DNA of 5,625 nucleotides from Myxococcota bacterium. Its GTDB lineage: Bacteria; Myxococcota_A; UBA9160; PR03. The position numbers and the translations under genes were made by a program. The DNA is taken from contig JASJBO010000433.1 of NCBI GenBank assembly GCA_030066475.1, forward strand, positions 1-5,625. The letters are read 5' to 3'. Below are positions 1 to 5,625 of the stretch, in pieces. The notes under the pieces were generated by a model. It saw nothing but the letters and a program-made list of their open reading frames with translations. It was not told the origin of the DNA and searched no databases. Position 1 is the stretch's first letter. Each line of letters opens with the position of its first letter.

Positions 1-1
1 C

Positions 2-748
2 GCAGGCGATGATGTCGTTCTCGCAGAGGGCGTTCTCCCGGGGGAAGACGGAGGGATCCAGCTCCCGGTAGAGGAAGTTGTCCGTATCCAGCAGGAACAC
101 TACGTCGTCCTTGCGCACGTGGGGGGCCACCACGCGCAGCGCCTCGATCCGGTTGAAGGGAACGTAGACGTCTCCGCCCCCCGCGAAGTCGATGTTCTCG
201 TTGGCCGGATGGCTGGTCGCGGTGAAGTACCGGACTCCGTAGGTCTGCAGGACGTGGAGGAGCGCCTCCGAGAGGGGCTGATGGTCGTTGCAGACGACGA
301 CGAAGATCTTCCAGTCCTCCGGAAGCTGTCCGATCAGGGACTCGAAGAGGATCGGAAGCTGCCAGTGGAAGTAGGTCTTGTCCTCGATCCCCATGGCGAA
401 CCGGACCGGCGGGCGTGCGCCCGGCCCGTCGGCGGGCCGCTCCACGAGGCCGAGGGACTGGAGCTTCAGCAGCGCGGACGAGACGTCGACGCAGAGCTCG
501 GTGTCGTCGGACACGTAGCGCTCCCGCAGCGCGGCGACGATCTCGAAGAGCGAGCGGCGCCTGTCGCAGAGCTCCCGGATGGCTCGCGCCGAGGAGTTCA
601 ACGAGGTGGTCTGCTCCGGCGCGAGGCCCAGAGAGAGCGCGGCGCCCTGGGAATCCCGGCGCTCGATCCGAGGGGTGACCCAGGCGGGCAGGTCGCGGTC
701 GCGCAATCGGACCTGGGGATCGAAGCGCTGCCTCTCGTCCTCGGACAC
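2..748 (-). CDS. PqqD-like domain fused to a glycosyltransferase-like domain (partial, 3' end beyond left edge)
   Basis: Reading the minus strand from a GTG at 748 gives 249 open codons to the window edge. Residues about 46-104 match the PqqD pattern: SLNSSARAIRELCD at 49-62, then an alternating helix pattern ending in DVSSALLKLQSLGLVE (88-103). From about 117 a second domain starts, with alternating hydrophobic strands such as IFVVVCND (148-155), then DDVVFLLDTDNF at 214-225. Its DTD (221-223) fits the metal/nucleotide-sugar DxD of a GT-A glycosyltransferase. PqqD folds bind leader peptides in RiPP pathways, so a substrate-docking role is inferred. The start is supported by GAGGT about 6 nt upstream of the GTG. 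An in-frame TGA at 794-796 rules out a longer N-terminus, and no ATG is available before the second domain. Divergent from the oxygenase gene. The sugar and acceptor cannot be told. The PqqD call is fairly sure; the glycosyltransferase call is moderate because the C-terminus is missing. Confidence 0.8.
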   Translation of the reverse strand, partial: MSEDERQRFDPQVRLRDRDLPAWVTPRIERRDSQGAALSLGLAPEQTTSLNSSARAIRELCDRRRSLFEIVAALRERYVSDDTELCVDVSSALLKLQSLGLVERPADGPGARPPVRFAMGIEDKTYFHWQLPILFESLIGQLPEDWKIFVVVCNDHQPLSEALLHVLQTYGVRYFTATSHPANENIDFAGGGDVYVPFNRIEALRVVAPHVRKDDVVFLLDTDNFLYRELDPSVFPRENALCENDIIAC

Positions 749-753
749 CGTGC

Positions 754-758
754 CACCT
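754..758 (-). promoter_or_regulatory. Ribosome binding site deciding the GTG start at 748
   Basis: On the minus strand GAGGT lies 5-6 nt before the GTG at 748, the usual Shine-Dalgarno distance. It is the best ribosome site in this frame between the upstream TGA (794-796) and the PqqD domain, and supports a GTG start. Confidence 0.55.
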
Positions 759-768
759 CGCCGCCGCC

Positions 769-797
769 AGCGTAGTTTCCGACGGTAGACGCGTCAA
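769..797 (-). promoter_or_regulatory. Possible sigma-70-type promoter for the PqqD-glycosyltransferase gene
   Basis: On the minus strand TTGACG (797-792) matches five of six bases of the -35 consensus. It is followed after exactly 17 bp by TACGCT (774-769), which keeps the T-A....T core of the -10 box. Transcription would start around 762, leaving a leader of roughly 14 nt that holds the GAGGT ribosome site before the GTG at 748. The -10 match is weak, and chance hits are common, so this is a candidate only. Confidence 0.3.
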
Positions 798-807
798 TTC
801 GACGGTA
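780..807. repeat. 8-bp direct repeat CGACGGTA, two copies 20 bp apart
   Basis: CGACGGTA occurs at 780-787 and again at 800-807, a spacing of 20 bp or about two helical turns, which would place both copies on the same face of DNA. Between them sits the perfect 8-bp palindrome GACGCGTC (788-795). The copies flank or overlap the possible minus-strand -35 element, so they could form an operator for a regulator of one or both divergent units. No regulator gene is present in the window. Confidence 0.4.
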
Positions 808-809
808 TC

Positions 810-2159
810 ATGGGAGGCTCGCAGCCAGCGAAGTGTGAGATGGCCTCAGTGACGAACTCGGCGATCCGGGAAGCGAGCGACCTCCTCTCGACGGAGGAGT
901 GCGAGAGCGTGATCGCGATGGCGCGCGGGCGGCTCCGGCCCTGCGCGCCCGTCGTCGGCCCCGTTCGCGCCGACCTCGCGCCCGGGACCTCGGGGCTGGC
1001 GTGCATCCGACGGCAAGACCCGTTCCCCGAGGAGGTCGCGGGGATCCTCGCCTACCTGCGGACGCTGATCGCGGAGCTCTCGGGGCTGCCGGAGTCCCAC
1101 CAGGAGCCCTTCCAGATCGTCCACCATCCCGAGTGCGGACCGCTCGCCAAGGAAGCCGGGATCGGGTTCCCGGGCTGGGAGTACCTGAAGTGGCAGACCG
1201 ATCGCGGCGGCGAGAGGGTGTTCTGCTTCGTGCTCCACCTGAACGACGTCGCCTCGGGCGGGGAGACCGAGCGCGTCCCCCACGGCAACCGCGTTCGGCC
1301 CGAGGCCGGCAAAGCCGCGTTCTGGGGGGACGGTCTCGTCGCCTCGCACCCCCTCGAGAAGGGCGAGAAGTGGCTCCTCACCTGCTGGGTGAGGCAATCG
1401 GCCTTCCCGAGTCCCAGCGCGGACGAGATCGAGAGGATCGTCCGCGGCGGGGGCTGGAACTTCGACGCACTCGACGGCGCGGCGGCGTCCGAGGCGTCCG
1501 ACGCCCCCGACTGGATCGTCGAGCAGACGTGCCGGCAGCAGGATCGGACGCCGTATCTGGGCGCCGGAGGGTCGGGCTGCCGGGGCTTCGAGAAACGCGT
1601 CCTCGACGAGGCCGACTTCGACTACATCCGAGCGCGCTACGAGGCCATCCTCCACCGGCTCTCGCCCGAGAGGGGCGATGCGATCGGAGCCCACCTCCAG
1701 ACGGTCAGCCGGGAGGCGCCCCCGTGCCTCTTCGTCGAGGACCGCTCCTTCAACCACGGCCTGCTCGAGAGGCTTCGCCCCCTCCACGAGGCGTGGTGCG
1801 GGCTCGAGCTCGAGCCCTCGGCCTGCTACGGCTTCCGCGTCTACCTGCCCGGCGCCTATCTGCACGACCACGTCGATACCGGGACGACCCACATCGTGAG
1901 CTCGACGCTCTGCGTCGACCGCGATCTCCGGGCCCCCTGGCCCCTCCACGCCGTCGACATCGACGGCCGGGAGCAGGAGGTGGATCTCGAGCCCGGCGAG
2001 CTGCTCCTCTACGAGAGCGCGCGAATCGCCCACGGGAGGCCCACGCCGCTGCGCGGACGCTTCCACGTGGGCATCTTCATCCACTACCGGCCGGTCGCGA
2101 GCTGGGAGGGCTGGAAGTCCTTCCCTTCCGGATACCAGGCCGGACGCCGAGCCCCGTGA
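810..2159 (+). CDS. Tandem-domain 2-oxoglutarate/Fe(II)-dependent oxygenase, prolyl 4-hydroxylase-like
   Basis: A 449-residue protein with two P4H-type units. Residues about 22-195 read like a P4H core: LSTEECESVI (26-35), VLHLNDVASGGET (141-153), and SHPLEKGEKW (179-188) supplying a distal His180 and Lys187. The usual HxD before the LND strand is not seen; QTD (129-131) sits near that place. Residues about 260-430 hold a complete site: HDHVD (352-356) gives His354 and Asp356, AHGRP gives His408, and Arg417 is placed to bind 2-oxoglutarate. The second unit is therefore the likely catalyst, and the first may be degenerate or structural. The family uses O2 and 2-oxoglutarate to hydroxylate a substrate, often peptidyl proline but also small molecules; the substrate here is unknown. 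An in-frame ATG at 840 would shorten it by 10 residues and leave a longer divergent promoter. Neither start has a strong Shine-Dalgarno. Its TGA overlaps the next gene's GTG. Confidence 0.85.
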   Translation: MGGSQPAKCEMASVTNSAIREASDLLSTEECESVIAMARGRLRPCAPVVGPVRADLAPGTSGLACIRRQDPFPEEVAGILAYLRTLIAELSGLPESHQEPFQIVHHPECGPLAKEAGIGFPGWEYLKWQTDRGGERVFCFVLHLNDVASGGETERVPHGNRVRPEAGKAAFWGDGLVASHPLEKGEKWLLTCWVRQSAFPSPSADEIERIVRGGGWNFDALDGAAASEASDAPDWIVEQTCRQQDRTPYLGAGGSGCRGFEKRVLDEADFDYIRARYEAILHRLSPERGDAIGAHLQTVSREAPPCLFVEDRSFNHGLLERLRPLHEAWCGLELEPSACYGFRVYLPGAYLHDHVDTGTTHIVSSTLCVDRDLRAPWPLHAVDIDGREQEVDLEPGELLLYESARIAHGRPTPLRGRFHVGIFIHYRPVASWEGWKSFPSGYQAGRRAP

Positions 2160-2881
2160 TCCGCTACGTACAGATCTTCGGCGAGCGCTGCTCGGGGACC
2201 AACTACCTCGCCAGCCTGGTCCAGAAGAACTTCGAGGGCGTGGAGATCACCAAGGACTTCGGCGGGAAGCACTGGTTCGTGAAGGACCACCCGCCCCGCG
2301 GAAGGCCGAACCGGTCCACGGACCACCAGTGCGTGCGTCCCCTGAGCGATTCGGACGACACCCTGTTCCTGGTCATCCATCGCGGTCCGCTGGACTGGCT
2401 GCGCTCCCTCCACGCGAAGCCCTATCACGCGGCGGGCCACCGTGGGCTTCCCTTCGCCGAGTTCCTGCGGAAGCCCTGGCTCTCCTACGAGACGCGCAGG
2501 ATGCACCCGCTCTGGCCGGAGGACGAACGAGGCCACTACTTCATCGAGGAGGCCGAGAACGTGCTGCGGCTGAGAACCCTGAAGCTCCGGCACCTGCTCG
2601 GGCTCCGGGACGTGGTGGAGCACGTCGCATTCCTCGGCTACGAGGAGCTGGCTCTCGATCCCGGCCTGCTGGCGGAGGTGGCCGACTGCTTCGACGTGCG
2701 GCTCGGGCAGCGGCCTCCCGCCGACGAGAGCTTCTACTTCGGAGGCGGCCCGCTCCGGACCTTCACCGCACCGAAGCGCTACCCTCCCATCGCGCCGCCG
2801 GATCTCGACTTCATCCGCGAGAGCCTCGACTGGGAGCTCGAGGCACGGATCGGCTACGAGGGGATCGAGGGGGCGCGCTGA
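2156..2881 (+). CDS. Sulfotransferase-like protein (PAPS-dependent type)
   Basis: A 241-residue protein beginning at a GTG that overlaps the oxygenase stop codon as GTGA, so translation is probably coupled. The reading frame is open far upstream, but upstream residues are arginine/proline-rich shadow of the oxygenase gene. At the GTG the sequence turns into a normal beta strand, IRYVQIFGERCSGTNYL. GERCSGTNYL (9-18) resembles the 5'-phosphosulfate loop of bacterial sulfotransferases, and HRGPLDWLRSLH (75-86) resembles the 3'-phosphate motif (R-x-P...S). FGGKHWF (35-41) and KPYHA (88-92) are also typical of this bacterial subgroup as I recall it. Sulfotransferases move sulfate from PAPS to a hydroxyl or amine. 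The acceptor is not evident, but co-transcription with a hydroxylase suggests the two act on one product. No membrane segment or signal peptide, so a soluble enzyme. Sulfotransferase fold fairly sure; activity inferred. Confidence 0.8.
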   Translation: MIRYVQIFGERCSGTNYLASLVQKNFEGVEITKDFGGKHWFVKDHPPRGRPNRSTDHQCVRPLSDSDDTLFLVIHRGPLDWLRSLHAKPYHAAGHRGLPFAEFLRKPWLSYETRRMHPLWPEDERGHYFIEEAENVLRLRTLKLRHLLGLRDVVEHVAFLGYEELALDPGLLAEVADCFDVRLGQRPPADESFYFGGGPLRTFTAPKRYPPIAPPDLDFIRESLDWELEARIGYEGIEGAR

Positions 2882-2895
2882 CGTCTCCCGCGCGG

Positions 2896-3831
2896 CTACA
2901 GGTACCAGAGCCCCGCGTTCTTGAGCTTCTCGACCTTCTGCTCGCGACGGTCCGTCCAGCTGGCGTGCACCACGAAGGGATCCTCGGGAAGCCGGCTCGC
3001 ATCGGTGGGCGTGAAGAGATGGCCGTTGGGGAAATCGGGCTCCGGCAGGATGCCGAGCTTCAGGCCCTGGAAGAACCGGTTGAGGAGCACCAGGTTCACG
3101 ACCCGCTGCTGGCCGCGGTAGTGCAGCATCTTATCGAAGTTCCGGAACACCAGGCTCCAGAGCTCGCGAGAGGCGGGCGTGTTCCTCAGCAGGAAGAAGC
3201 CGCTGTTCGCGTGCAGGGGAGCGTAGATGCGGTGGGGCCCGTCGTGCATGAAGAGGGCGTCGAGGTCGCGGAGGGACGGCTGGAGCAGGTAGGGGAGGGG
3301 ATCCTTCCTCCACACCAGATCGACGTCCTGGAAGAGCACGTCGTAGCCGAGCGACATCACGTCCTGCACGATCGCGGTCTTCGGGAACAGCAGCTGGACG
3401 AAGGTCCGATCGCCGAACCGGCGCGCGGGCTGCTCCGGCGGGTCTCCGTAGGAAGCCGGATCGCAGTAGACCGCGAAGCCCTCCTCCTCGACCAGCCTGG
3501 CGGTCTCGGTGTCGAGGGGGAAGACCACGGTCCAGGGCCGCACCTCGATGCCGTGCGCGTCGCAGGAGCGGATCCAGTTTCGGAGCAGATCCCGGTGGCC
3601 CTTGTTGAGGGTCATCACCAGGACGAGATTGTCCCGCTGGCGATCCTTCAGGAGCTCGAAGAGCCGCCGCCGCCGCGGCTTGCGGAGGGCCTCGTGGGCG
3701 GCGTGCAGCTTGCGGGCGAGCTCCATCTCGCGCTCCCGGGGCGAGCCCGGGGTAGGCCGTACCACCCCGGGAAACAGCGGCTTCACCCGGGTGAAGGGCT
3801 GGAGGGGCGGAAGCGACGGCGGCTCAGTCAT
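2896..3831 (-). CDS. Glycosyltransferase, GT77 / Nucleotid_trans-like (DxD)
   Basis: A 311-residue protein. After a proline- and arginine-rich N-terminus (1-66) comes NLVLVMTLNKGHRDLLRNW (68-86), the first strand and helix of a GT-A fold. GYDVLFQDVDLVWRKDPLPY (162-181) holds the DVD (169-171) expected to bind metal and the nucleotide sugar, in the context typical of Nucleotid_trans proteins. HANSGFFLLRNT (207-218), GQQRVVN (240-246), NGHLF (269-273) and VHASW (288-292) fit later blocks of that family. Plant GT77 members arabinosylate hydroxyproline in extensins or transfer xylose or galactose; the sugar here cannot be read from sequence. The ATG at 3831 overlaps the end of the upstream gene by 8 bp and lacks a clear Shine-Dalgarno. 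An internal ATG at 3726 has GGGAG about 6 nt upstream and would give 276 residues, removing only the unconserved-looking N-terminus. It converges on the sulfotransferase gene. Confidence 0.85.
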   Translation of the reverse strand: MTEPPSLPPLQPFTRVKPLFPGVVRPTPGSPREREMELARKLHAAHEALRKPRRRRLFELLKDRQRDNLVLVMTLNKGHRDLLRNWIRSCDAHGIEVRPWTVVFPLDTETARLVEEEGFAVYCDPASYGDPPEQPARRFGDRTFVQLLFPKTAIVQDVMSLGYDVLFQDVDLVWRKDPLPYLLQPSLRDLDALFMHDGPHRIYAPLHANSGFFLLRNTPASRELWSLVFRNFDKMLHYRGQQRVVNLVLLNRFFQGLKLGILPEPDFPNGHLFTPTDASRLPEDPFVVHASWTDRREQKVEKLKNAGLWYL

Positions 3832-5625
3832 ACGCGGGGTCCGCGAGGGTCGAGGACCGTCGCGCCCGGTACGGCTCGTGCTGCAGGGCAGGGAAGATCA
3901 GCGCTCCGGGCTCCAGCAGCTGCGCCGCGGCTCTCGAGAAGAAGCCGATGCTCGGCACGAGGTAACGGGCCCGCGCCAGGTAGCAGAAGTCCTCGTCCGC
4001 AACCTCCGAGGACTTCAGACCGAAGCGGATCTCGGGGAAGCCGCCGCGCAGCGCATCGAAGAGGCTCTCGAGGTAGCGGACTGCCTCGTTCTTCCGCCGC
4101 TCGGTGTTCGCGACGGTCACGATCGGCTGGGCAAACGAGATGCTCGTCACAATCGTCACCTTCTCGACATCGAAGAGGAGCCGGGCCTTGCGGATCAGCC
4201 CCAGGTACTTGTGCGTGTTGCGGTTCCGGTGCTGCTCCTTGTCTCCGATCCGGATGTGGAACACGAGCTCGTGGGGATCCGGTGTTCGCAGCTCGTTCGC
4301 GCGGATGTGCTCGGCCGTGGCCCCGCGCAGCATCTCGAAGTGCTCGGGAGTCACCTGCTTCGTGTCCGCGAGGCCCCTCCGCTGCTCCTCCGCCAGATAG
4401 CGCCGGAGGATCGTGTTGCGGTAGGCATCCTCGCCCAGGATCTTCCGGACGCCGTTCCGATATCGCGTGCTGTCGACGCCCTGCTTGAACACGATGTCTC
4501 CCAGCCGGTAGATCGGGTCCCGCACCACGCACAGGTTCTCGATCTCGAGCTCCGCGGGCCCGCGCCCCCTGGCCGGCCCGCCTTCGCTACCGGGCCCGCC
4601 CTCGAGTCGGTTTCGTTCGGCACGGAACGAAGCCAGCACCGCGTCCGCCTTCGCGGCGTCGCCGCCGAAGTCCTCGAGGAAGCTCTCCGGCCACTCGCGC
4701 TGCCAGGCGGGCGCGAGGCGCGGGTTGTAGCGGTTCCAGGAGTAGGGGCCCTCGCCCTCCTCGACGAGCCGGCCGTCCGGGTGGAGCGGGACCGAATCGC
4801 TCGGCGGGTGGGAGCCGCGCTTCGCGGGCCGGACGTCGGGATCGGGCAGCTCGTTCCACAGGAACTTGAACTCCTCGCGACGCCCACGGTTGCCCCGGAG
4901 GCGCTGCACCAGCGAGGTATAGGTGCTCGTCATGCTGCCCACGAAGTCCCTGGAATCTGCCGCCACGAGCTGGCTGAGATGGGCGAGGGCGATGCTGTCG
5001 TGGCAGGGGAGATCGAGGAACTCCTCGCGATGCTCGTCGAGGATGTGATGGTCGAGAAAGACGCTGTCCGGGAAGTGGGCGGTGATCGCCTCGAAGAAGG
5101 GATCGTCGCGCTCGTCGGTGAGGATCACGAGGGTCTGGTCGCGCGCGAAGCTCTCGTCGAGCACCCGGATCGCCTCCTCGGGCCGGCGATCGCGGGTCGT
5201 CACGCCGAAGGTCTGCTTGAAGTCGCCCCGGCGGATGTGCACCGCGTTGAAGTCGCCGAGGCGCGCGCTCACCCGGGCCGCAAGATCGGTGTAGGGGGCC
5301 TTCGCCTGCATGCGCCGCAGCAGCGCGTGGACCGAGCGGCGGGTCGGAACGTCCAGGTAGAAGAAGTAGGAGTAGAAGCCGAAGTTCTCCATGGCCTCGC
5401 CTTCCGGCGAGGCCGGGAACAGCCGGACGACGCGGGCGGCGCGGCTGCCCGGCGTCTCCGTCACGAAGCGCCGTCGCCCCCGGGCGAAGCTGCGGAAGTC
5501 CCCGCTCGAGAGGTCGCAGGAGGGAGAGGAGGGAGGCCAGTAGAAGACCCCGCCCATCACCCGGCCCGTCCCCAGCACGGCGGCCTCCTCCGGGTCATAG
5601 CCGGCGCACTCCGCCTCGATCCACG
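3824..5625 (-). CDS. Double-domain fucosyltransferase-like protein (partial, 5' end beyond right edge)
   Basis: The frame stays open to the right edge. Codons beyond the GTG at 5578 still read as ordinary protein (WIEAECAGYDPEEAA), so the true start probably lies outside. Counting from that GTG as 1, the first half (about 1-235) has AVHIRRGDF (112-120), LVILTDERDD (150-159), and a block at 194-229 with DFVGS, STYTS and RLRG. This is the pattern of O-fucosyltransferase / alpha-1,6-fucosyltransferase GT-B enzymes, where the HIRRGD-type arginine helps bind GDP-fucose. A charged, glycine-rich linker spans about 240-345. The second half (about 346-560) repeats the layout: LVFHIRIGDK (438-447), KVTIVTSISF (473-482), then EDFCYLARARYLVPSIGFFS (529-548), which resembles the C-terminal sugar-nucleotide site of fucosyltransferase-like enzymes. 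The protein may transfer two sugars or have one inactive half. The stop overlaps the next gene's ATG, implying one operon. Exact donor uncertain. Confidence 0.78.
   Translation of the reverse strand, partial: WIEAECAGYDPEEAAVLGTGRVMGGVFYWPPSSPSCDLSSGDFRSFARGRRRFVTETPGSRAARVVRLFPASPEGEAMENFGFYSYFFYLDVPTRRSVHALLRRMQAKAPYTDLAARVSARLGDFNAVHIRRGDFKQTFGVTTRDRRPEEAIRVLDESFARDQTLVILTDERDDPFFEAITAHFPDSVFLDHHILDEHREEFLDLPCHDSIALAHLSQLVAADSRDFVGSMTSTYTSLVQRLRGNRGRREEFKFLWNELPDPDVRPAKRGSHPPSDSVPLHPDGRLVEEGEGPYSWNRYNPRLAPAWQREWPESFLEDFGGDAAKADAVLASFRAERNRLEGGPGSEGGPARGRGPAELEIENLCVVRDPIYRLGDIVFKQGVDSTRYRNGVRKILGEDAYRNTILRRYLAEEQRRGLADTKQVTPEHFEMLRGATAEHIRANELRTPDPHELVFHIRIGDKEQHRNRNTHKYLGLIRKARLLFDVEKVTIVTSISFAQPIVTVANTERRKNEAVRYLESLFDALRGGFPEIRFGLKSSEVADEDFCYLARARYLVPSIGFFSRAAAQLLEPGALIFPALQHEPYRARRSSTLADPAYD

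Larger units (their letters stand above)
749..809. promoter_or_regulatory. Divergent intergenic regulatory region
   Basis: This 61-bp spacer lies between the GTG of the PqqD-fusion gene and the first ATG of the oxygenase gene, and is the only non-coding stretch longer than 14 bp in the window. It must hold the start signals for both divergent units unless they read from within coding sequence. It contains an 8-bp direct repeat, a palindrome and a possible minus-strand promoter, listed separately. Its centre is visibly less GC-rich than the flanking genes. If the oxygenase really starts at 840, the spacer grows to 91 bp. Confidence 0.55.

Noticed and set aside
119..775. Plus-strand open frame of 218 codons opposite the PqqD-glycosyltransferase gene
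   Set aside because: Its product is low-complexity and Arg/Gly/Glu-rich with no domain pattern, whereas the minus strand reads as PqqD plus a DTD domain. High GC makes antisense frames stay open.
806..811. TATCAT as a plus-strand -10 box for the oxygenase gene
   Set aside because: It matches five of six consensus bases, but no -35-like hexamer lies 16-19 bp upstream and it overlaps the ATG at 810. It would work only with the start at 840, so it was left uncalled.
846..2084. Minus-strand open frame of 412 codons across the oxygenase gene
   Set aside because: No motif is visible in it, while the plus strand gives two P4H-type units with an HxD...H site. It is an antisense artefact of GC-rich coding.
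899..2155. Long upstream extension of the sulfotransferase frame
   Set aside because: This part is arginine/proline-rich out-of-frame shadow of the oxygenase gene. Recognisable sulfotransferase sequence begins only at the GTG at 2156.
2873..2894. Possible terminator hairpin between the convergent genes
   Set aside because: Only about 5 bp of GCGCG/CGCGC can pair, with an 11-nt loop and no T-run on either strand, so it is too weak to call a terminator.
2329..4488. Plus-strand open frame of 719 codons across three genes
   Set aside because: It crosses the sulfotransferase out of frame and runs antisense to both right-hand glycosyltransferase genes. Composition is skewed and no fold is recognisable.

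Overview
The window is GC-rich, and third codon positions are almost all G or C. Gene packing is tight, with no RNA gene, CRISPR array or insertion sequence visible. It looks like a chromosomal accessory locus of a high-GC Gram-negative bacterium. A Myxococcota-like or other environmental lineage is possible, but the sequence alone does not fix the taxon. All five genes encode enzymes that would build or decorate a glycan or glycosylated peptide. None shows a signal peptide or membrane segment in its visible part, so the work appears cytoplasmic.

Layout. (1) Positions 2-748, minus strand, running off the left edge: a PqqD-like domain fused to a glycosyltransferase-like domain with a DTD motif. 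(2) Positions 749-809: a 61-bp divergent spacer with an 8-bp direct repeat at 20-bp spacing and a central palindrome. (3) Positions 810-2159, plus strand: a tandem prolyl-4-hydroxylase-like 2-oxoglutarate/Fe(II) oxygenase. Its second half carries a complete HxD...H site; its first half seems to lack the HxD histidine. (4) Positions 2156-2881, plus strand: a small sulfotransferase-like protein translationally coupled to the oxygenase by a GTGA overlap. (5) A 14-bp convergent gap. (6) Positions 2896-3831, minus strand: a DVD-motif glycosyltransferase of the GT77 / Nucleotid_trans type. (7) Positions 3824-5625, minus strand, running off the right edge: a protein with two fucosyltransferase-like halves, marked HIRRGD and HIRIGD. 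It overlaps the start of the gene at 2896-3831 by 8 bp.

How they may work together. The conservative reading is part of a surface-polysaccharide or glycolipid locus with three glycosyltransferases, a sulfotransferase and a hydroxylase. A more interesting reading is a peptide- or protein-modifying system. PqqD-like domains are the RiPP precursor-recognition fold, P4H-like enzymes hydroxylate side chains, GT77 and O-fucosyltransferase-like enzymes include protein O-glycosyltransferases, and sulfotransferases can cap either product. No precursor peptide, flippase, polymerase or sugar-nucleotide synthesis gene lies inside the window, so the two readings cannot be separated here. Both edge genes are truncated by the window.
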